A stretch of DNA of 64,000 nucleotides, from contig CAZPMH010000001.1 of assembly GCA_964587815.1 (NCBI GenBank), positions 1-64,000 of the forward strand, read 5' to 3'. The notes below the pieces were generated by a model that saw only the letters and a list, made by a program, of their open reading frames with translations, ran no database searches and was not told where the DNA came from. Position 1 is the stretch's first letter; every line of letters starts with the position of its first letter. The translations under genes were made by a program, and so were the position numbers. The stretch comes from UBA1672 sp964587815 (GTDB taxonomy: Bacteria > Pseudomonadota > Alphaproteobacteria > Micavibrionales > Micavibrionaceae). Shown piece after piece: positions 33,518 to 42,638 of this stretch.

Positions 33518-36098
33518 TTAGACTTTTGCTCGCAATCTCGTAAATGTCCGGGGCAATGTTGTTGATCTCCAGAATTTCAGAAAGAGCTTCTTTCATCATG
33601 TCTTGCCTATCATCAGTGTAGCGTTTCCATTCCCGCATGGGCGTCAAAAGCCGTGCGCCGATTTGCGGGTTTATAGTGTTTAGCTCTATGACTGCGTCTT
33701 TCAAAAAGTGATAGCCAGCACCGCTTTTCGCGTGAAAGCAAACAGGGTTATTCATCGCAAATGCAGCGTAGAGAGAGCGAACACGGTTTGGATTTTTGAT
33801 ATTAAATTCTTGATGTGATTTCAGCTCTTTCAGATCTTCGATGATGCTATTGCGTACGGCAATCGCTTGGAGAGCGAACCATTTATCGATCACTAGCGGG
33901 TATTCTTTAAAGCGCGTGTAAAAGTCATCAAAGGCGATTCGTCTTTGAGGGGCGTTTGTGTCGGCCAAAACCGATAGCGCGGCCACACGATCTGTCATGT
34001 TGTTTGCATTATTATATTGATCGAGAGCACGCTGCGCGGAGATTTCCTCACCAGCATAAGACAATATACTCAATGCCTTATTCTGGAGCGCACGTTGCCC
34101 CATTGCTTCTGCTGTGATCATGAAATCATCGGGTGTTTTGTTCTGAATGTAGAGTTTTTCAATTTTATCCTCAAACTTATCCACAATTTCTGTGCATAAC
34201 TTCTCCCGCGCTTTATTAATATTTTCCGGATCGCAAGGGGTTTGTGATTGGCCGATATAACCGACATCAGGAATGCTTAAAGCTCTTGCCATAAAGGCTT
34301 TGTCTGCATCTGGGCTCAGCGCTTGTTCAATTATATCGCCGTAAGCTTGGATATATTTTGGATTAATTGAATCGCTTTTTATAAAAGCATTTACAGTGTC
34401 CAGTGCATAACGTTGTCCACATTCCCAACGATTGAAGCCGTCATTATCATTGACCATCAGGAATGCCAGATCATTTTCGGTTAATTTTGCTTCCAGCTTA
34501 ACGGGCGCTGAAAAGCCGCGCAAAACTGACGGTGTCGGCGTTTCTTCTACGTTTTCAAGAGTAAATGTTTGTTCTTTATCTGTGAGCATCAAAACTTGCT
34601 CTTTAATTAACTCTTCACCTTTTTTCGAGAGTAAACCGACCGTTACAGGCATAACCATTGGTTTTTTGTTAAGTTGGTTGGGGGTGTCTGGTAGCGTTTG
34701 AGACAAGGTGATGGTGTAGGTTTTATTTGCCTCATTGTAGTCGCCTGAAAATTTTACTTGAGGCGTTCCGGCCTGTTCGTACCATAGACGGAATTGCGTT
34801 AAATTTTCGTCGTTTGCGTCTTCCATTGCTTTGATGAAATCTTCGCACGTTGCCGCCTCGCCATCATGACGTTCGAAATACAGGTCTGTTCCTTTACGAT
34901 ATTTTTCAGCTCCTAATATTGTGCGCATCATACGAATGACTTCAGCGCCTTTTTCGTAGACCGTCATTGTATAGAAGTTATTGATTTCGATGTAATTATC
35001 AGGGCGTATTGGATGGGCTAGGGGGCCTGCATCTTCTGCGAATTGAAATTTGCGCAGATGTGTAACATCATCGATTCTTTGGACATCGCGCGAGTGTGTG
35101 TCAGCCGAGAATTCCTGATCGCGGAAAACGGTTAAGCCTTCTTTTAAGGAAAGCTGGAACCAATCACGGCATGTCACACGGTTTCCGCTCCAATTGTGGA
35201 AATACTCATGGGCGATAACGCTTTCAACGCGCATGAAATCCTGATCTGTGGCGGTTTCCTGATGTGCCAGAACCAGTGCTGTGTTGAAAATGTTAAGGGA
35301 TTTGTTTTCCATCGCCCCCATGTTAAAGTCACTCACAGCAACAATGTTGAAAATGTCGAGGTCATATTCCAGACCGTAGACGTCTTCATCCCATGTCATT
35401 GAGCGCTTAAGGCTGTCCATCGCATGCGCGCATTGATTCTCATCACCTGATCGCACGTAGATGTATAAATCAACTTCTCGGCCTGATTTCGTTGTGAAGG
35501 TATCATATATATGTGTTAAGTCACCTGCGACAAGCGCAAAGAGATAACAAGGTTTTGGATGTGGGTCTTCCCATATTGTGAAGTGGCGGTTTTCATCGAC
35601 TTCGCCACCGTCTGTTCGGTTTCCGTTAGAAAGAAGAACGGGGTATTTCTTATCCGCCTCAATCCGAACGGTGAAAGTTGTGAGAACATCAGGACGGTCA
35701 GGGTAGTAGGTTATGCGTCGAAAGCCTTCTGCCTCGCATTGGGTGCAGTAGGTGCCGCCTGAATTATACAACCCTTCCAAGCGCGTATTTGCTTCGGGGT
35801 AAATTTTTGTTTTGATCTCTAACGTGAATTGATCAGCAGGGCAAGGGATACGAATTGATTCGTTCGTGACCTGATATTCGTTGATATCTTCATCATTAAT
35901 TTTAATGGAAATGATCTCAAGATCTTCGCCATATAGAAATATATCCTTGGCGGCGGGGTTAGTGCGCTGATATTGCGATGTGGCTGTTACGATTGTGTGC
36001 CCGTCACGAATATCGAAATCTAAATCAAGATGCTCTATTTCGAATGGATAGAGTTTGTAATCTTTTAGGTAAATTGTTTTTGGCGTGTCTGTGCGCAT
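33510..36098 (-). CDS. pepN: Aminopeptidase N
   Basis: Zinc aminopeptidase (M1 family) that trims peptides in the cytoplasm. It is 862 residues, normal for PepN. The substrate-binding motif GAMENKSLN lies near 255-265. The zinc site HEYFHNWSGN lies near 292-301, with the second Glu in LKEGLTVFRDQEF about 20 residues on. The long helical C-terminal domain (about 540-862) is intact, and there is no signal peptide. It overlaps rnhB downstream and sits 59 bases after proB. Confidence 0.96.
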   Translation of the reverse strand: MRTDTPKTIYLKDYKLYPFEIEHLDLDFDIRDGHTIVTATSQYQRTNPAAKDIFLYGEDLEIISIKINDEDINEYQVTNESIRIPCPADQFTLEIKTKIYPEANTRLEGLYNSGGTYCTQCEAEGFRRITYYPDRPDVLTTFTVRIEADKKYPVLLSNGNRTDGGEVDENRHFTIWEDPHPKPCYLFALVAGDLTHIYDTFTTKSGREVDLYIYVRSGDENQCAHAMDSLKRSMTWDEDVYGLEYDLDIFNIVAVSDFNMGAMENKSLNIFNTALVLAHQETATDQDFMRVESVIAHEYFHNWSGNRVTCRDWFQLSLKEGLTVFRDQEFSADTHSRDVQRIDDVTHLRKFQFAEDAGPLAHPIRPDNYIEINNFYTMTVYEKGAEVIRMMRTILGAEKYRKGTDLYFERHDGEAATCEDFIKAMEDANDENLTQFRLWYEQAGTPQVKFSGDYNEANKTYTITLSQTLPDTPNQLNKKPMVMPVTVGLLSKKGEELIKEQVLMLTDKEQTFTLENVEETPTPSVLRGFSAPVKLEAKLTENDLAFLMVNDNDGFNRWECGQRYALDTVNAFIKSDSINPKYIQAYGDIIEQALSPDADKAFMARALSIPDVGYIGQSQTPCDPENINKAREKLCTEIVDKFEDKIEKLYIQNKTPDDFMITAEAMGQRALQNKALSILSYAGEEISAQRALDQYNNANNMTDRVAALSVLADTNAPQRRIAFDDFYTRFKEYPLVIDKWFALQAIAVRNSIIEDLKELKSHQEFNIKNPNRVRSLYAAFAMNNPVCFHAKSGAGYHFLKDAVIELNTINPQIGARLLTPMREWKRYTDDRQDMMKEALSEILEINNIAPDIYEIASKSLNA

Positions 36099-36157
36099 AG
36101 TGATTGATAAGGCCTGTATTTGGTTTTGATATAGCCCTTATCATGTAATGATTCTGT

Positions 36158-37303
36158 TTATATATCCAGTACCATATCGTTACGATGGATTAATTCATCA
36201 CGACCGATGTAGCCGAGTATGTCAGATATATCTGAGCTGTTCTTTCCCATGATTTGGCGCGCATCTTCCGCGCTGTACGCGGCGATGCCCATGGCGACTT
36301 TTTGGCCATCCTGCGTTTTGACTTCAATGACGTCGCCTCGAACGAACGCGCCTGTTACGCTTGTAATTCCGACTGGCAGAAGGCTTTTGCCGTTTTTCAG
36401 GGCAGTTAATGCGCCTGCGTCAATTGTTGCGGAACCCTTGGGGTTCATATGGGCGCCGATCCATGTTTTTCGCGCGTTTGTGTCATTCGGTGTTGCACAG
36501 AACAGGCTGGATTTTATTGTTTCTGATTTTAAGGCATTAATCGGGCTTTCGGTGCGTCCGTCGGTAATGATAAGATTTATACCCGATTTTACAGCAGAGA
36601 TTGCGGCTTCGACTTTGCTTTTCATACCGCCTGTGCTGAGGCCCGGGACAGCGTCACCTGCCATTGCGATGTGCTCGTCTGTTATCGATGCAATAACGGG
36701 AATGTGTTCGGCTTTATCATTTTTATCAGGATTATCGGTATATAAACCATCCGTCGTTGAAAGCAGAATAACAGTGTCGGCCAGAATCATTTGAGCGACA
36801 CGAACGCTCAGGCGGTCATTATCGCCGAAACGAATTTCGCCTGTGGAGACAACATCATTTTCGTTGATCACGGGAATGATTCCATGATCGAGGAGGGTGG
36901 ATAGCGCCTCTCTTGCATTCAAATTCATACGGCGATTCTCGGTCTCGCTCATGGTGAGTAAGACTTGTGCGGTTGTTATTCCGTGTTTCTGTAGTGCTTT
37001 ATGGTAGGCGTTGAAGACATAATATTGCCCGACGGCAGAGGCCGCCTGTTTTTTTGCCAGAGGAATGTCTGCAGGGGGCGTCGTTCCGTGGATCTGTAAT
37101 GCTTTACGCCCGAGAGCGACACCGCCTGATGAAACGAGGACAACTTTCTTTCCTTGCGCGCGCAATTCGGCGATGTCTTCAGCAAGACTGTTAATCCATT
37201 CCTGATTCGCTTGGTCTAATTCTTTACCACGAACAAGAGCGGAACCGATTTTGATGACGATGAAGTTTGCGTTTTCGATCACGTCTTTGGATGTTGCTGT
37301 CAT
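36158..37303 (-). CDS. proB: Glutamate 5-kinase
   Basis: First step of proline synthesis, inhibited by proline in the family. The 381-residue product has an amino-acid kinase domain (about 12-260; VIKIGSALV, VLVSSGGVALG, VPVINENDVVS-like IPVINENDVVSTGEIRFGDND, STGGMKSK). A C-terminal PUA domain (about 290-375) includes SLLPVGITSVTGAFVRGDVIEV. Its start overlaps the obgE stop by four bases. In alphaproteobacteria obgE-proB is the common pair, with proA nearby; here proA lies 17 kb away beside nadD. Confidence 0.96.
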   Translation of the reverse strand: MTATSKDVIENANFIVIKIGSALVRGKELDQANQEWINSLAEDIAELRAQGKKVVLVSSGGVALGRKALQIHGTTPPADIPLAKKQAASAVGQYYVFNAYHKALQKHGITTAQVLLTMSETENRRMNLNAREALSTLLDHGIIPVINENDVVSTGEIRFGDNDRLSVRVAQMILADTVILLSTTDGLYTDNPDKNDKAEHIPVIASITDEHIAMAGDAVPGLSTGGMKSKVEAAISAVKSGINLIITDGRTESPINALKSETIKSSLFCATPNDTNARKTWIGAHMNPKGSATIDAGALTALKNGKSLLPVGITSVTGAFVRGDVIEVKTQDGQKVAMGIAAYSAEDARQIMGKNSSDISDILGYIGRDELIHRNDMVLDI

Positions 37304-38331
37304 GGCTCGAACGCTCCGTCTTCTTCGTCTTGGTCGATGTTTTTTTCTTTATAGACGATATCGGCGAGTTCAAAGAGGATATCTTTTGTGTTTTCACCAG
37401 AAACGGCGGACATTAAATGGACTTTTTTTCCTATGGCCTTTGACAGTGTGTCAACCTGATCTTGTGCCAGTTCTTCGCCAAGTGCGTCCGCCTTATTGAG
37501 CACGATAATTTCGGAGCGGTTTTCCAGATCGGCTTCATATTCGGTGAGCTCGTGCCTGATTGTGGTGTAGGCTTCTTCGAGATTGTCTTGTGTGCAATCG
37601 ATTATGTGCAGCAGGACTGCGGTGCGCTCTATATGCCCCAAGAATCGTGTGCCCAAACCTTGCCCTTCGTGCGCGCCTTCGATTAGCCCGGGTATATCGG
37701 CGATTACGAAGTCGCGATCGCCAGCTTTTACAACACCGAGATTGGGGTGCAGTGTTGTAAAAGGATAATCGGCGATTTTTGGTTTTGCATTTGAGCATGC
37801 AGCAAGAAAGGTTGATTTCCCCGCGTTAGGCAGACCGACCAAACCAACATCGGCAATAAGTTTTAACCTAAGCCATACCGCCATTTCCTGACCGGGCCAA
37901 CCTGGTGTAAACTTGCGCGGGGCTTGGTTTGTGGCGCTTTTATAATGTGCGTTGCCGAAGCCGCCATCGCCACCTTTTAGGAATTTTATAATCTCTCCGG
38001 GTTCGGTTAAATCAGCGAGGATAGTTTCTTTTTCATCGTCCAGAATCTGTGTGCCGACAGGAACGCGGATGATGCAATCTTCACCGCCTGCGCCAGTTTT
38101 GTTGCGTCCTGAACCGTTATCACCTGGATCGGCGCGGAAATGTTGCTTATACCGAAAATCAATTAATGTGTTGAGCGTATCGACAACTTCGAAATAGACA
38201 TCGCCGCCTTTACCGCCATTGCCACCATCGGGGCCGCCGAATTCCACATATTTCTCACGGCGGAACGATACGCAGCCGGGGCCGCCCTTACCGCTTTGAA
38301 GATAGATTTTTGCTTCGTCCAGAAATTTCAT
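37300..38331 (-). CDS. obgE: Obg family GTPase
   Basis: Essential GTPase tied to 50S subunit maturation and stress signalling. It is 343 residues: a glycine-rich OBG domain (1-158; GGPDGGNGGKGGDV), then the GTPase domain with GLPNAGKS (about 167-174), DIPGLIEGAHEG (about 213-224) and NKAD. A short acidic tail ends it. It follows rplU-rpmA, the standard order, but a terminator lies between. Confidence 0.97.
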   Translation of the reverse strand: MKFLDEAKIYLQSGKGGPGCVSFRREKYVEFGGPDGGNGGKGGDVYFEVVDTLNTLIDFRYKQHFRADPGDNGSGRNKTGAGGEDCIIRVPVGTQILDDEKETILADLTEPGEIIKFLKGGDGGFGNAHYKSATNQAPRKFTPGWPGQEMAVWLRLKLIADVGLVGLPNAGKSTFLAACSNAKPKIADYPFTTLHPNLGVVKAGDRDFVIADIPGLIEGAHEGQGLGTRFLGHIERTAVLLHIIDCTQDNLEEAYTTIRHELTEYEADLENRSEIIVLNKADALGEELAQDQVDTLSKAIGKKVHLMSAVSGENTKDILFELADIVYKEKNIDQDEEDGAFEP

Positions 38332-38358
38332 AGAGCTATATTAGTTGATTTTTATCAT

Positions 38359-38383
38359 AAAAAAAGAGGGCAGAACCCTCTTT
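38359..38383 (-). terminator. Intrinsic terminator after rpmA
   Basis: Minus strand: AAAGAGGG, five-base loop, CCCTCTTT running into further T residues; eight perfect pairs. It closes the rplU-rpmA transcript. The plus side also has a short T-run, so it may act both ways. It separates the ribosomal genes from obgE, whose transcription would need read-through or its own start. Confidence 0.8.
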
Positions 38384-38408
38384 TGAATTCTTGTAATTTA
38401 AAGATGCT

Positions 38409-38693
38409 TTATTCAGCAGCTTTTGGTGCGGCCTCATCATTCGATGGAACGATGTTTACGATTGGCTGGCCTGCTTTACCTTTGGTAAATAACACTTGAC
38501 CATCAAGTAGGGCAAAAATTGTGTGATCTTTTCCAAGACCAACGTTCTTGCCCGGCTTCCACTTTGTGCCACGTTGGCGCACGATGATGTTTCCTGCCAA
38601 GACGTCTTCACCGCCAAAACGTTTTACGCCAAGACGACGACCGACTGAGTCGCGACCGTTTCTGGAGCTACCACCTGCTTTTTTATGTGCCAT
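38409..38693 (-). CDS. rpmA: 50S ribosomal protein L27
   Basis: Ribosomal protein whose N-terminus reaches the peptidyl-transferase centre. It is 94 residues, starting MAHKKAGGSSRNGRDS without the cleaved N-terminal extension found in Firmicutes. RRLGVKRFGGEDVLAGNII and the FTKGKAGQ segment are as expected, with an Ala/Glu tail. It lies 45 bases after rplU. Confidence 0.98.
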   Translation of the reverse strand: MAHKKAGGSSRNGRDSVGRRLGVKRFGGEDVLAGNIIVRQRGTKWKPGKNVGLGKDHTIFALLDGQVLFTKGKAGQPIVNIVPSNDEAAPKAAE

Positions 38694-38738
38694 AATTTTT
38701 CTCCTTAGATTCTATAGCGTAAGGCTTAGCGCCCTAAA

Positions 38739-39053
38739 TTATGCTGCCTTAATGTTTGTAATCTGAATCATTGTCAGATCCTGACGATGACCTTTTTTGC
38801 GACGATAGTTTTGACGACGCTTCTTTTTAAACACCGTGATTTTCGGGCCGCGTGTTTGCGCAACAACTTTTGCTTCGACTGTTGCACCTTTTACCAAAGG
38901 TTCACCGACCTTTGTTGTTTTACCGTCAACGAGCATCAAAACGTCATTGATTGTAACCTTTGCGCCTTCTTCACCGTCGAGCTTCTCAACAAGCAATTTA
39001 TCGTCTTTTTGTACTTTATACTGTTTTCCACCAGTTTTTATAACAGCAAACAT
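38739..39053 (-). CDS. rplU: 50S ribosomal protein L21
   Basis: Early-assembly protein of the large subunit. It is 104 residues, starting MFAVIKTGGKQYKVQ, with the C-terminal basic motif KKKRRQNYRRKKGHRQ and final TMIQITNI. It is first in the rplU-rpmA operon. Confidence 0.98.
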   Translation of the reverse strand: MFAVIKTGGKQYKVQKDDKLLVEKLDGEEGAKVTINDVLMLVDGKTTKVGEPLVKGATVEAKVVAQTRGPKITVFKKKRRQNYRRKKGHRQDLTMIQITNIKAA

Positions 39054-39095
39054 TATTTTTTATCCGTATGGTTTATATATTTGTTTAGACGCGCG

Positions 39096-39124
39096 AAATA
39101 ATCATATACACACCAAGGTGTCAA
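39096..39124 (-). promoter_or_regulatory. Candidate rplU promoter
   Basis: Minus strand perfect TTGACA (39124-39119), 17 bases, TTATTT (39101-39096), about 40 bases ahead of rplU. The remaining gap to the CPBP gene (39125-39236) is AT-rich and shows nothing I can name. Confidence 0.5.
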
Positions 39125-39236
39125 GGAATATCGCTAAAAATCACGCAGCTTTTTCTTTGAAAGCAATAATAAACGAAATAATGTTTTAAATGCCAGTAAA
39201 AAATAGGCGATTTTGAAAAGCTGTAAAGAAAGCGGT

Positions 39237-39902
39237 TTAGCCAACATGGGCACTGACGAAGAATATACCAAGCCCACTCACGAATAGCATGATGCCATAT
39301 AATGAATGCTCAATGGTAACGAGTGCGAGAGAGCGTGTTTTCGCATATGTTTGCGCAAAGATTAGCCCGGCAACACCGCTGAATACTGGTGGTATCCAGT
39401 GCAAATAGAGCATATGTGCGTAGCCGAAGACGATTGCACTTGCGATGATTCGTGCGTTTTGGGTTTTGAAGAAAATTTTGTATCGGTGGAAGAAGAAGCT
39501 ACAGAATATCAGCTCTTGCGGAAACGCTGAGAGTAGGGGGTAGGCCGTTGCGATGACAGGCAGCAACATTGGCCTTTTATTAACAAGCAAGAATAACTCT
39601 TCGGGTATATAAAAGTACGTGAACGCCGTAACAAAAGCCGTTGCGATAAAAAATCTGGGTAGGATCGCTATTATATTCTTGCGATTGACCTCGCTCCATT
39701 TCCAGAGCTCTCTTATTCTTGTGCTCGTTTGCCCCTTACTGCCGTGCCATAACTGAAAAAGGCAGTATGCCGTTGCTGCCCACAAGAAGAAGAACATCAT
39801 TTTAGAGAGCGAGAACATCCACACGGATGTGGGAAGCGCAACACACAACAGAAGGAACTCAATTCCTAAAAAAAGCCTGGTTTTCGTTTCTACTATTTTC
39901 AA
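39237..39902 (-). CDS. CPBP family intramembrane protein
   Basis: A membrane protein of about 221 residues with six or seven hydrophobic helices. It fits the CPBP (CAAX protease/bacteriocin-processing, Abi) family: PQELIFCSFFFHR (motif 1, with QE in place of EE), VFGYAHMLYLHW (motif 2, F-x3-H) and TIEHSLYG (motif 3 His). Some members cleave membrane peptides; the substrate is unknown. No ATG fits. TTG at 39902, preceded by AGGATAG, is my choice; TTG at 39920 is possible. It is divergent from ispG. Confidence 0.75.
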   Translation of the reverse strand: MKIVETKTRLFLGIEFLLLCVALPTSVWMFSLSKMMFFFLWAATAYCLFQLWHGSKGQTSTRIRELWKWSEVNRKNIIAILPRFFIATAFVTAFTYFYIPEELFLLVNKRPMLLPVIATAYPLLSAFPQELIFCSFFFHRYKIFFKTQNARIIASAIVFGYAHMLYLHWIPPVFSGVAGLIFAQTYAKTRSLALVTIEHSLYGIMLFVSGLGIFFVSAHVG

Positions 39903-40001
39903 TATTTCTATCCTACACAAATCGGATGAAAATTCACTTAAGGCTTTATTCGTTGATATTTGCGAATTGCTTTCAAAATATTTTTGACTTATAAACCAAG
40001 C

Positions 40002-41243
40002 ATGGTTGCTTTACAACAGATTGAACGGCATAAAACCCAAGCTGTGCGTGTTAGAAACGTTATCGTTGGTGGTGGCGCGCCCGTGGTTGTTCAATCGATG
40101 GCCAATACCGATACGGCTGATGTTGAAAAGACATTTCAGCAGGTTAAAGATCTCTATTTGGCTGGGTCCGAGATTGTTCGCGTTACGGTTAATAATGCCG
40201 AGGCGGCGATTGGAGCGGCGAAACTTCGTGAGAGATTGGATGCTGAAGGGCTGGATGTTCCTTTGGCAGGTTGCTTCCACTATAACGGGCATACTTTATT
40301 AAAAGATCATCCTGAACTGGCTGAGGCGCTTGATAAGTATCGTATCAACCCCGGGAATGTTGGGTTCGGTAAGAAGCGCGACTCACAATATGAGCAGATG
40401 ATTGAGGCCGCTGTTCATTATAATAAAGCCGTTCGTATCGGTGTGAATTGGGGTAGCCTTGATCAGCAGCTTGCCCTCAAGATGATGGACGATAATGCCA
40501 AGCGTGATGAGCCCTGGCTGTCTGATGCGGTGATGCGAGAGACATTGGTGCAATCGGCGTTGATCAGTGCGCAAAAAGCCGAGGAGATTGGCCTACGAAA
40601 AGACCAAATTATTTTATCAGCGAAAGTCAGCCGTGTTCAGGATTTGATTGCCGTTTATCAAGCTTTGGCTGAGCGTTCCGATTATGCGCTTCATCTGGGC
40701 CTTACTGAAGCAGGCATGGGATCGAAGGGCATTGTTGCGACTGCCTTAGGAGAAGGCATTCTGTTACAGCAGGGGATTGGCGATACGATACGCGCGTCTT
40801 TAACCCCTGAGCCAGGTGGAGATCGAACATTAGAGGTGCGGGTATGTCAGGAGATATTGCAGGCACTTAATATTAGATCATTTATGCCTGAGGTTACAGC
40901 ATGCCCCGGGTGTGGGCGCACGACGAGCACATATTTTCAGGAGCTGGCGCAGGATATTCAAAGGCATCTCGATATTAAAATGCCTGTTTGGAAGGATAAA
41001 TACGAAGGCGTAGAGACAATGAAAGTTGCCGTTATGGGCTGCATCGTGAACGGCCCAGGGGAGAGCAAGCATGCTGATATCGGGATCAGCCTTCCGGGGA
41101 CGGGCGAATCGCCGGTCGCCCCCGTTTTTATTGACGGTAAAAAGGCGCATACGTTGCGCGGTGATAATATTGCAAAAGAATTTCAAGACTTAGTCGAGAC
41201 TTATGTTCAAACCACTTACGGGAAAGAGAGAAAAGCATCATGA
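40002..41243 (+). CDS. ispG: 4-hydroxy-3-methylbut-2-enyl diphosphate synthase
   Basis: [4Fe-4S] enzyme of the methylerythritol phosphate route to isoprenoids. I start it at the ATG at 40002, giving 413 residues; an upstream TTG at 39960 would add 14 that do not fit. RHKTQAVRVRNVIVGGG lies near the start. The cluster Cys are in CPGCGRTTS (about 303-311) and GCIVNGPGES (about 346-355). The alphaproteobacterial internal domain is absent, as is usual here. The stop overlaps the ald start (ATGA). Confidence 0.96.
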   Translation: MVALQQIERHKTQAVRVRNVIVGGGAPVVVQSMANTDTADVEKTFQQVKDLYLAGSEIVRVTVNNAEAAIGAAKLRERLDAEGLDVPLAGCFHYNGHTLLKDHPELAEALDKYRINPGNVGFGKKRDSQYEQMIEAAVHYNKAVRIGVNWGSLDQQLALKMMDDNAKRDEPWLSDAVMRETLVQSALISAQKAEEIGLRKDQIILSAKVSRVQDLIAVYQALAERSDYALHLGLTEAGMGSKGIVATALGEGILLQQGIGDTIRASLTPEPGGDRTLEVRVCQEILQALNIRSFMPEVTACPGCGRTTSTYFQELAQDIQRHLDIKMPVWKDKYEGVETMKVAVMGCIVNGPGESKHADIGISLPGTGESPVAPVFIDGKKAHTLRGDNIAKEFQDLVETYVQTTYGKERKAS

Positions 41244-42358
41244 AAATTGGCGTACCTAAGGAAATCAAAACATTAGAACACCGCGTCGGGCTTGTTCCGT
41301 CCTCTGTAAAAGAGTTCACATCGCGCGGGCATGAGGTTTTTATCGAGAGTAACGCAGGGGATGCAATTAATTTTACTAATGCTGATTATGAAGCGGTTGG
41401 CGCAAAAATTCTTCCCACTGCCAAAGATGTTTTTGACACGGCAGAGATGATTATCAAGGTGAAAGAGCCGCAGCCACAGGAATGTAAGATGCTGCGTGAG
41501 GGGCAGATTTTGTTCACTTATTTGCATCTGGCTGCGGATATGAAGCAGGCGGAGGGCTTGATTGACTCAGGTTGCGTTGCGATTGCTTATGAGACTGTTA
41601 CAGGACGAAACGGGCATGGTCTTCCTTTATTGGAGCCTATGAGTGAGATAGCAGGGCGGTTATCCGTTCAGGTTGGTGCTTACTATCTGCAGAAGCATAT
41701 GGGCGGCCTTGGTCGCTTGATCGGCGGCGTACCAGGTGTAAAGCCCGGTGAGGTTTTGATCATCGGTGGTGGTGTGTCAGGTTTTCACGCCGCTCAAATG
41801 GCGACGGGGTTAGGTGCGAATGTAACAATTTTGGAGAAATCCAACGATCGTATGCGCTTTTTGGATGATTATTTCCACGGGCGCGCGAATATCGTTTATT
41901 CAAATATCGACACTTTAGAAAAGTCGATCGTACAGTCTGATCTGGTTATCGGGGCTGTTCTTATTCCAGGCGCATCAGCTCCGAAGCTAGTTAAGAAGGA
42001 TATGCTTTCAACGATGCGTCGTGGTTCTGTTATGGTCGACATTGCTATTGACCAAGGCGGATGTTTTGAAACCAGCCGTGCCACTACGCATGATGAGCCG
42101 ACCTATGTTGTTGATGATGTCGTTCATTATTGTGTTGCCAATATGCCCGGTGCGGTGCCTTTGACGTCTGCACTGGCGCTCAATCACTCTGTTTTACCTT
42201 ATGCGTTGCGCCTCGCAGATCGTGGGTGGAAGGATACACTAATTGGCGATCCTGCATTTATGGCGGGCCTGAATGTGTGCGAAGGGAAGATCACAAATGA
42301 GGCAGTTGCGCATGCGCTTTCGCTTGAATATGTTCCGGCGCACGTTATTTTAGGGTAA
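41240..42358 (+). CDS. ald: Alanine dehydrogenase
   Basis: NAD-dependent interconversion of alanine with pyruvate and ammonia. It is 372 residues. MKIGVPKEIKTLEHRVGL opens it, the catalytic Lys lies in IIKVKEP (about 75), and His is in FTYLHLAAD (about 96). The NAD-binding GGGVSGFHAAQMATGLGA sits at about 175-192, and the end has SLEYVP. It is coupled to ispG by a four-base overlap. Confidence 0.96.
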   Translation: MKIGVPKEIKTLEHRVGLVPSSVKEFTSRGHEVFIESNAGDAINFTNADYEAVGAKILPTAKDVFDTAEMIIKVKEPQPQECKMLREGQILFTYLHLAADMKQAEGLIDSGCVAIAYETVTGRNGHGLPLLEPMSEIAGRLSVQVGAYYLQKHMGGLGRLIGGVPGVKPGEVLIIGGGVSGFHAAQMATGLGANVTILEKSNDRMRFLDDYFHGRANIVYSNIDTLEKSIVQSDLVIGAVLIPGASAPKLVKKDMLSTMRRGSVMVDIAIDQGGCFETSRATTHDEPTYVVDDVVHYCVANMPGAVPLTSALALNHSVLPYALRLADRGWKDTLIGDPAFMAGLNVCEGKITNEAVAHALSLEYVPAHVILG

Positions 42359-42371
42359 AATATTCTTTTTT

Positions 42372-42413
42372 GTGATATCACGCTTGACATGCAATGCTGC
42401 ATACTGATATCAC
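42372..42413 (+). promoter_or_regulatory. tRNA-Asp promoter region with paired repeats
   Basis: TTGACA at 42384-42389 sits between two copies of TGATATCAC (42373-42381 and 42405-42413), 32 bases apart, about three helical turns. The second copy covers the place of the -10 (ATATCA or TATCAC). ATGCA/TGCAT (42389-42393 and 42398-42402) add an inverted repeat in the spacer. The layout resembles an operator pair. Confidence 0.4.
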
Positions 42414-42431
42414 ATTTTTCATCTCAGATGC

Positions 42432-42508
42432 GCGGGTGTAGCTCAGTTGGTTAGAGCGCCGCCCTGTCACGGCGGAGGCCGCGAGTTCAAGTCTCGTCAC
42501 TCGCGCCA
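42432..42508 (+). tRNA. tRNA-Asp (GTC)
   Basis: 77 bases including the encoded CCA. The acceptor stem GCGGGTG pairs with CACTCGC (one G-U). The D arm GTAGCTCAGTTGGTTAGAGC is standard, the anticodon loop CTGTCAC within the CCGCC/GGCGG stem gives GTC, and the T arm has GTTCAAGTC. It is single and complete. A partial copy of its 3' end lies downstream at 42605. Confidence 0.97.
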
Positions 42509-42514
42509 TTTGAG
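42481..42514 (+). repeat. Direct repeat copy 1 (3' end of tRNA-Asp)
   Basis: Covers the last 28 bases of the tRNA and six bases after it. It repeats at 42605-42638 with one mismatch in 34 bases (C42507 against A42631). The first base pair of the repeat lies in the T arm, the usual crossover zone for tyrosine integrases. Confidence 0.8.
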
Positions 42515-42541
42515 AAGTTTTAATTATGTCCTGAAGATATC

Positions 42542-42559
42542 CGCATCATGATAGATGCG
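42542..42559. repeat. Perfect inverted repeat in the tRNA-Asp/nuoA gap
   Basis: CGCATC, six-base loop, GATGCG, between the two direct repeats. No T-run follows. It could be part of an integration site or an RNA hairpin; the sequence shows only symmetry. CGCATC occurs again at 42590. Confidence 0.4.
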
Positions 42560-42604
42560 AACTCGCTTAAGTTTATAGAAGCAAACAACGCATCGTGTTG
42601 CTTT

Positions 42605-42638
42605 GCGAGTTCAAGTCTCGTCACTCGCGCAATTTGAG
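42605..42638 (+). repeat. Direct repeat copy 2, att-like scar
   Basis: Partial copy of the tRNA-Asp 3' end, starting GCGAGTTCAAGTCTCG, 124 bases after copy 1. Only the T arm and 3' acceptor half are present, with CCA changed to CAA, so it is not a working tRNA. The 90 bases between the copies hold no gene. The pattern is that left by a site-specific element that has left or decayed. Confidence 0.6.

Noticed and set aside
42605..42638. Second tRNA-Asp gene
   Set aside because: Only the T arm and 3' acceptor half are present and CCA is changed; no D arm or anticodon upstream.
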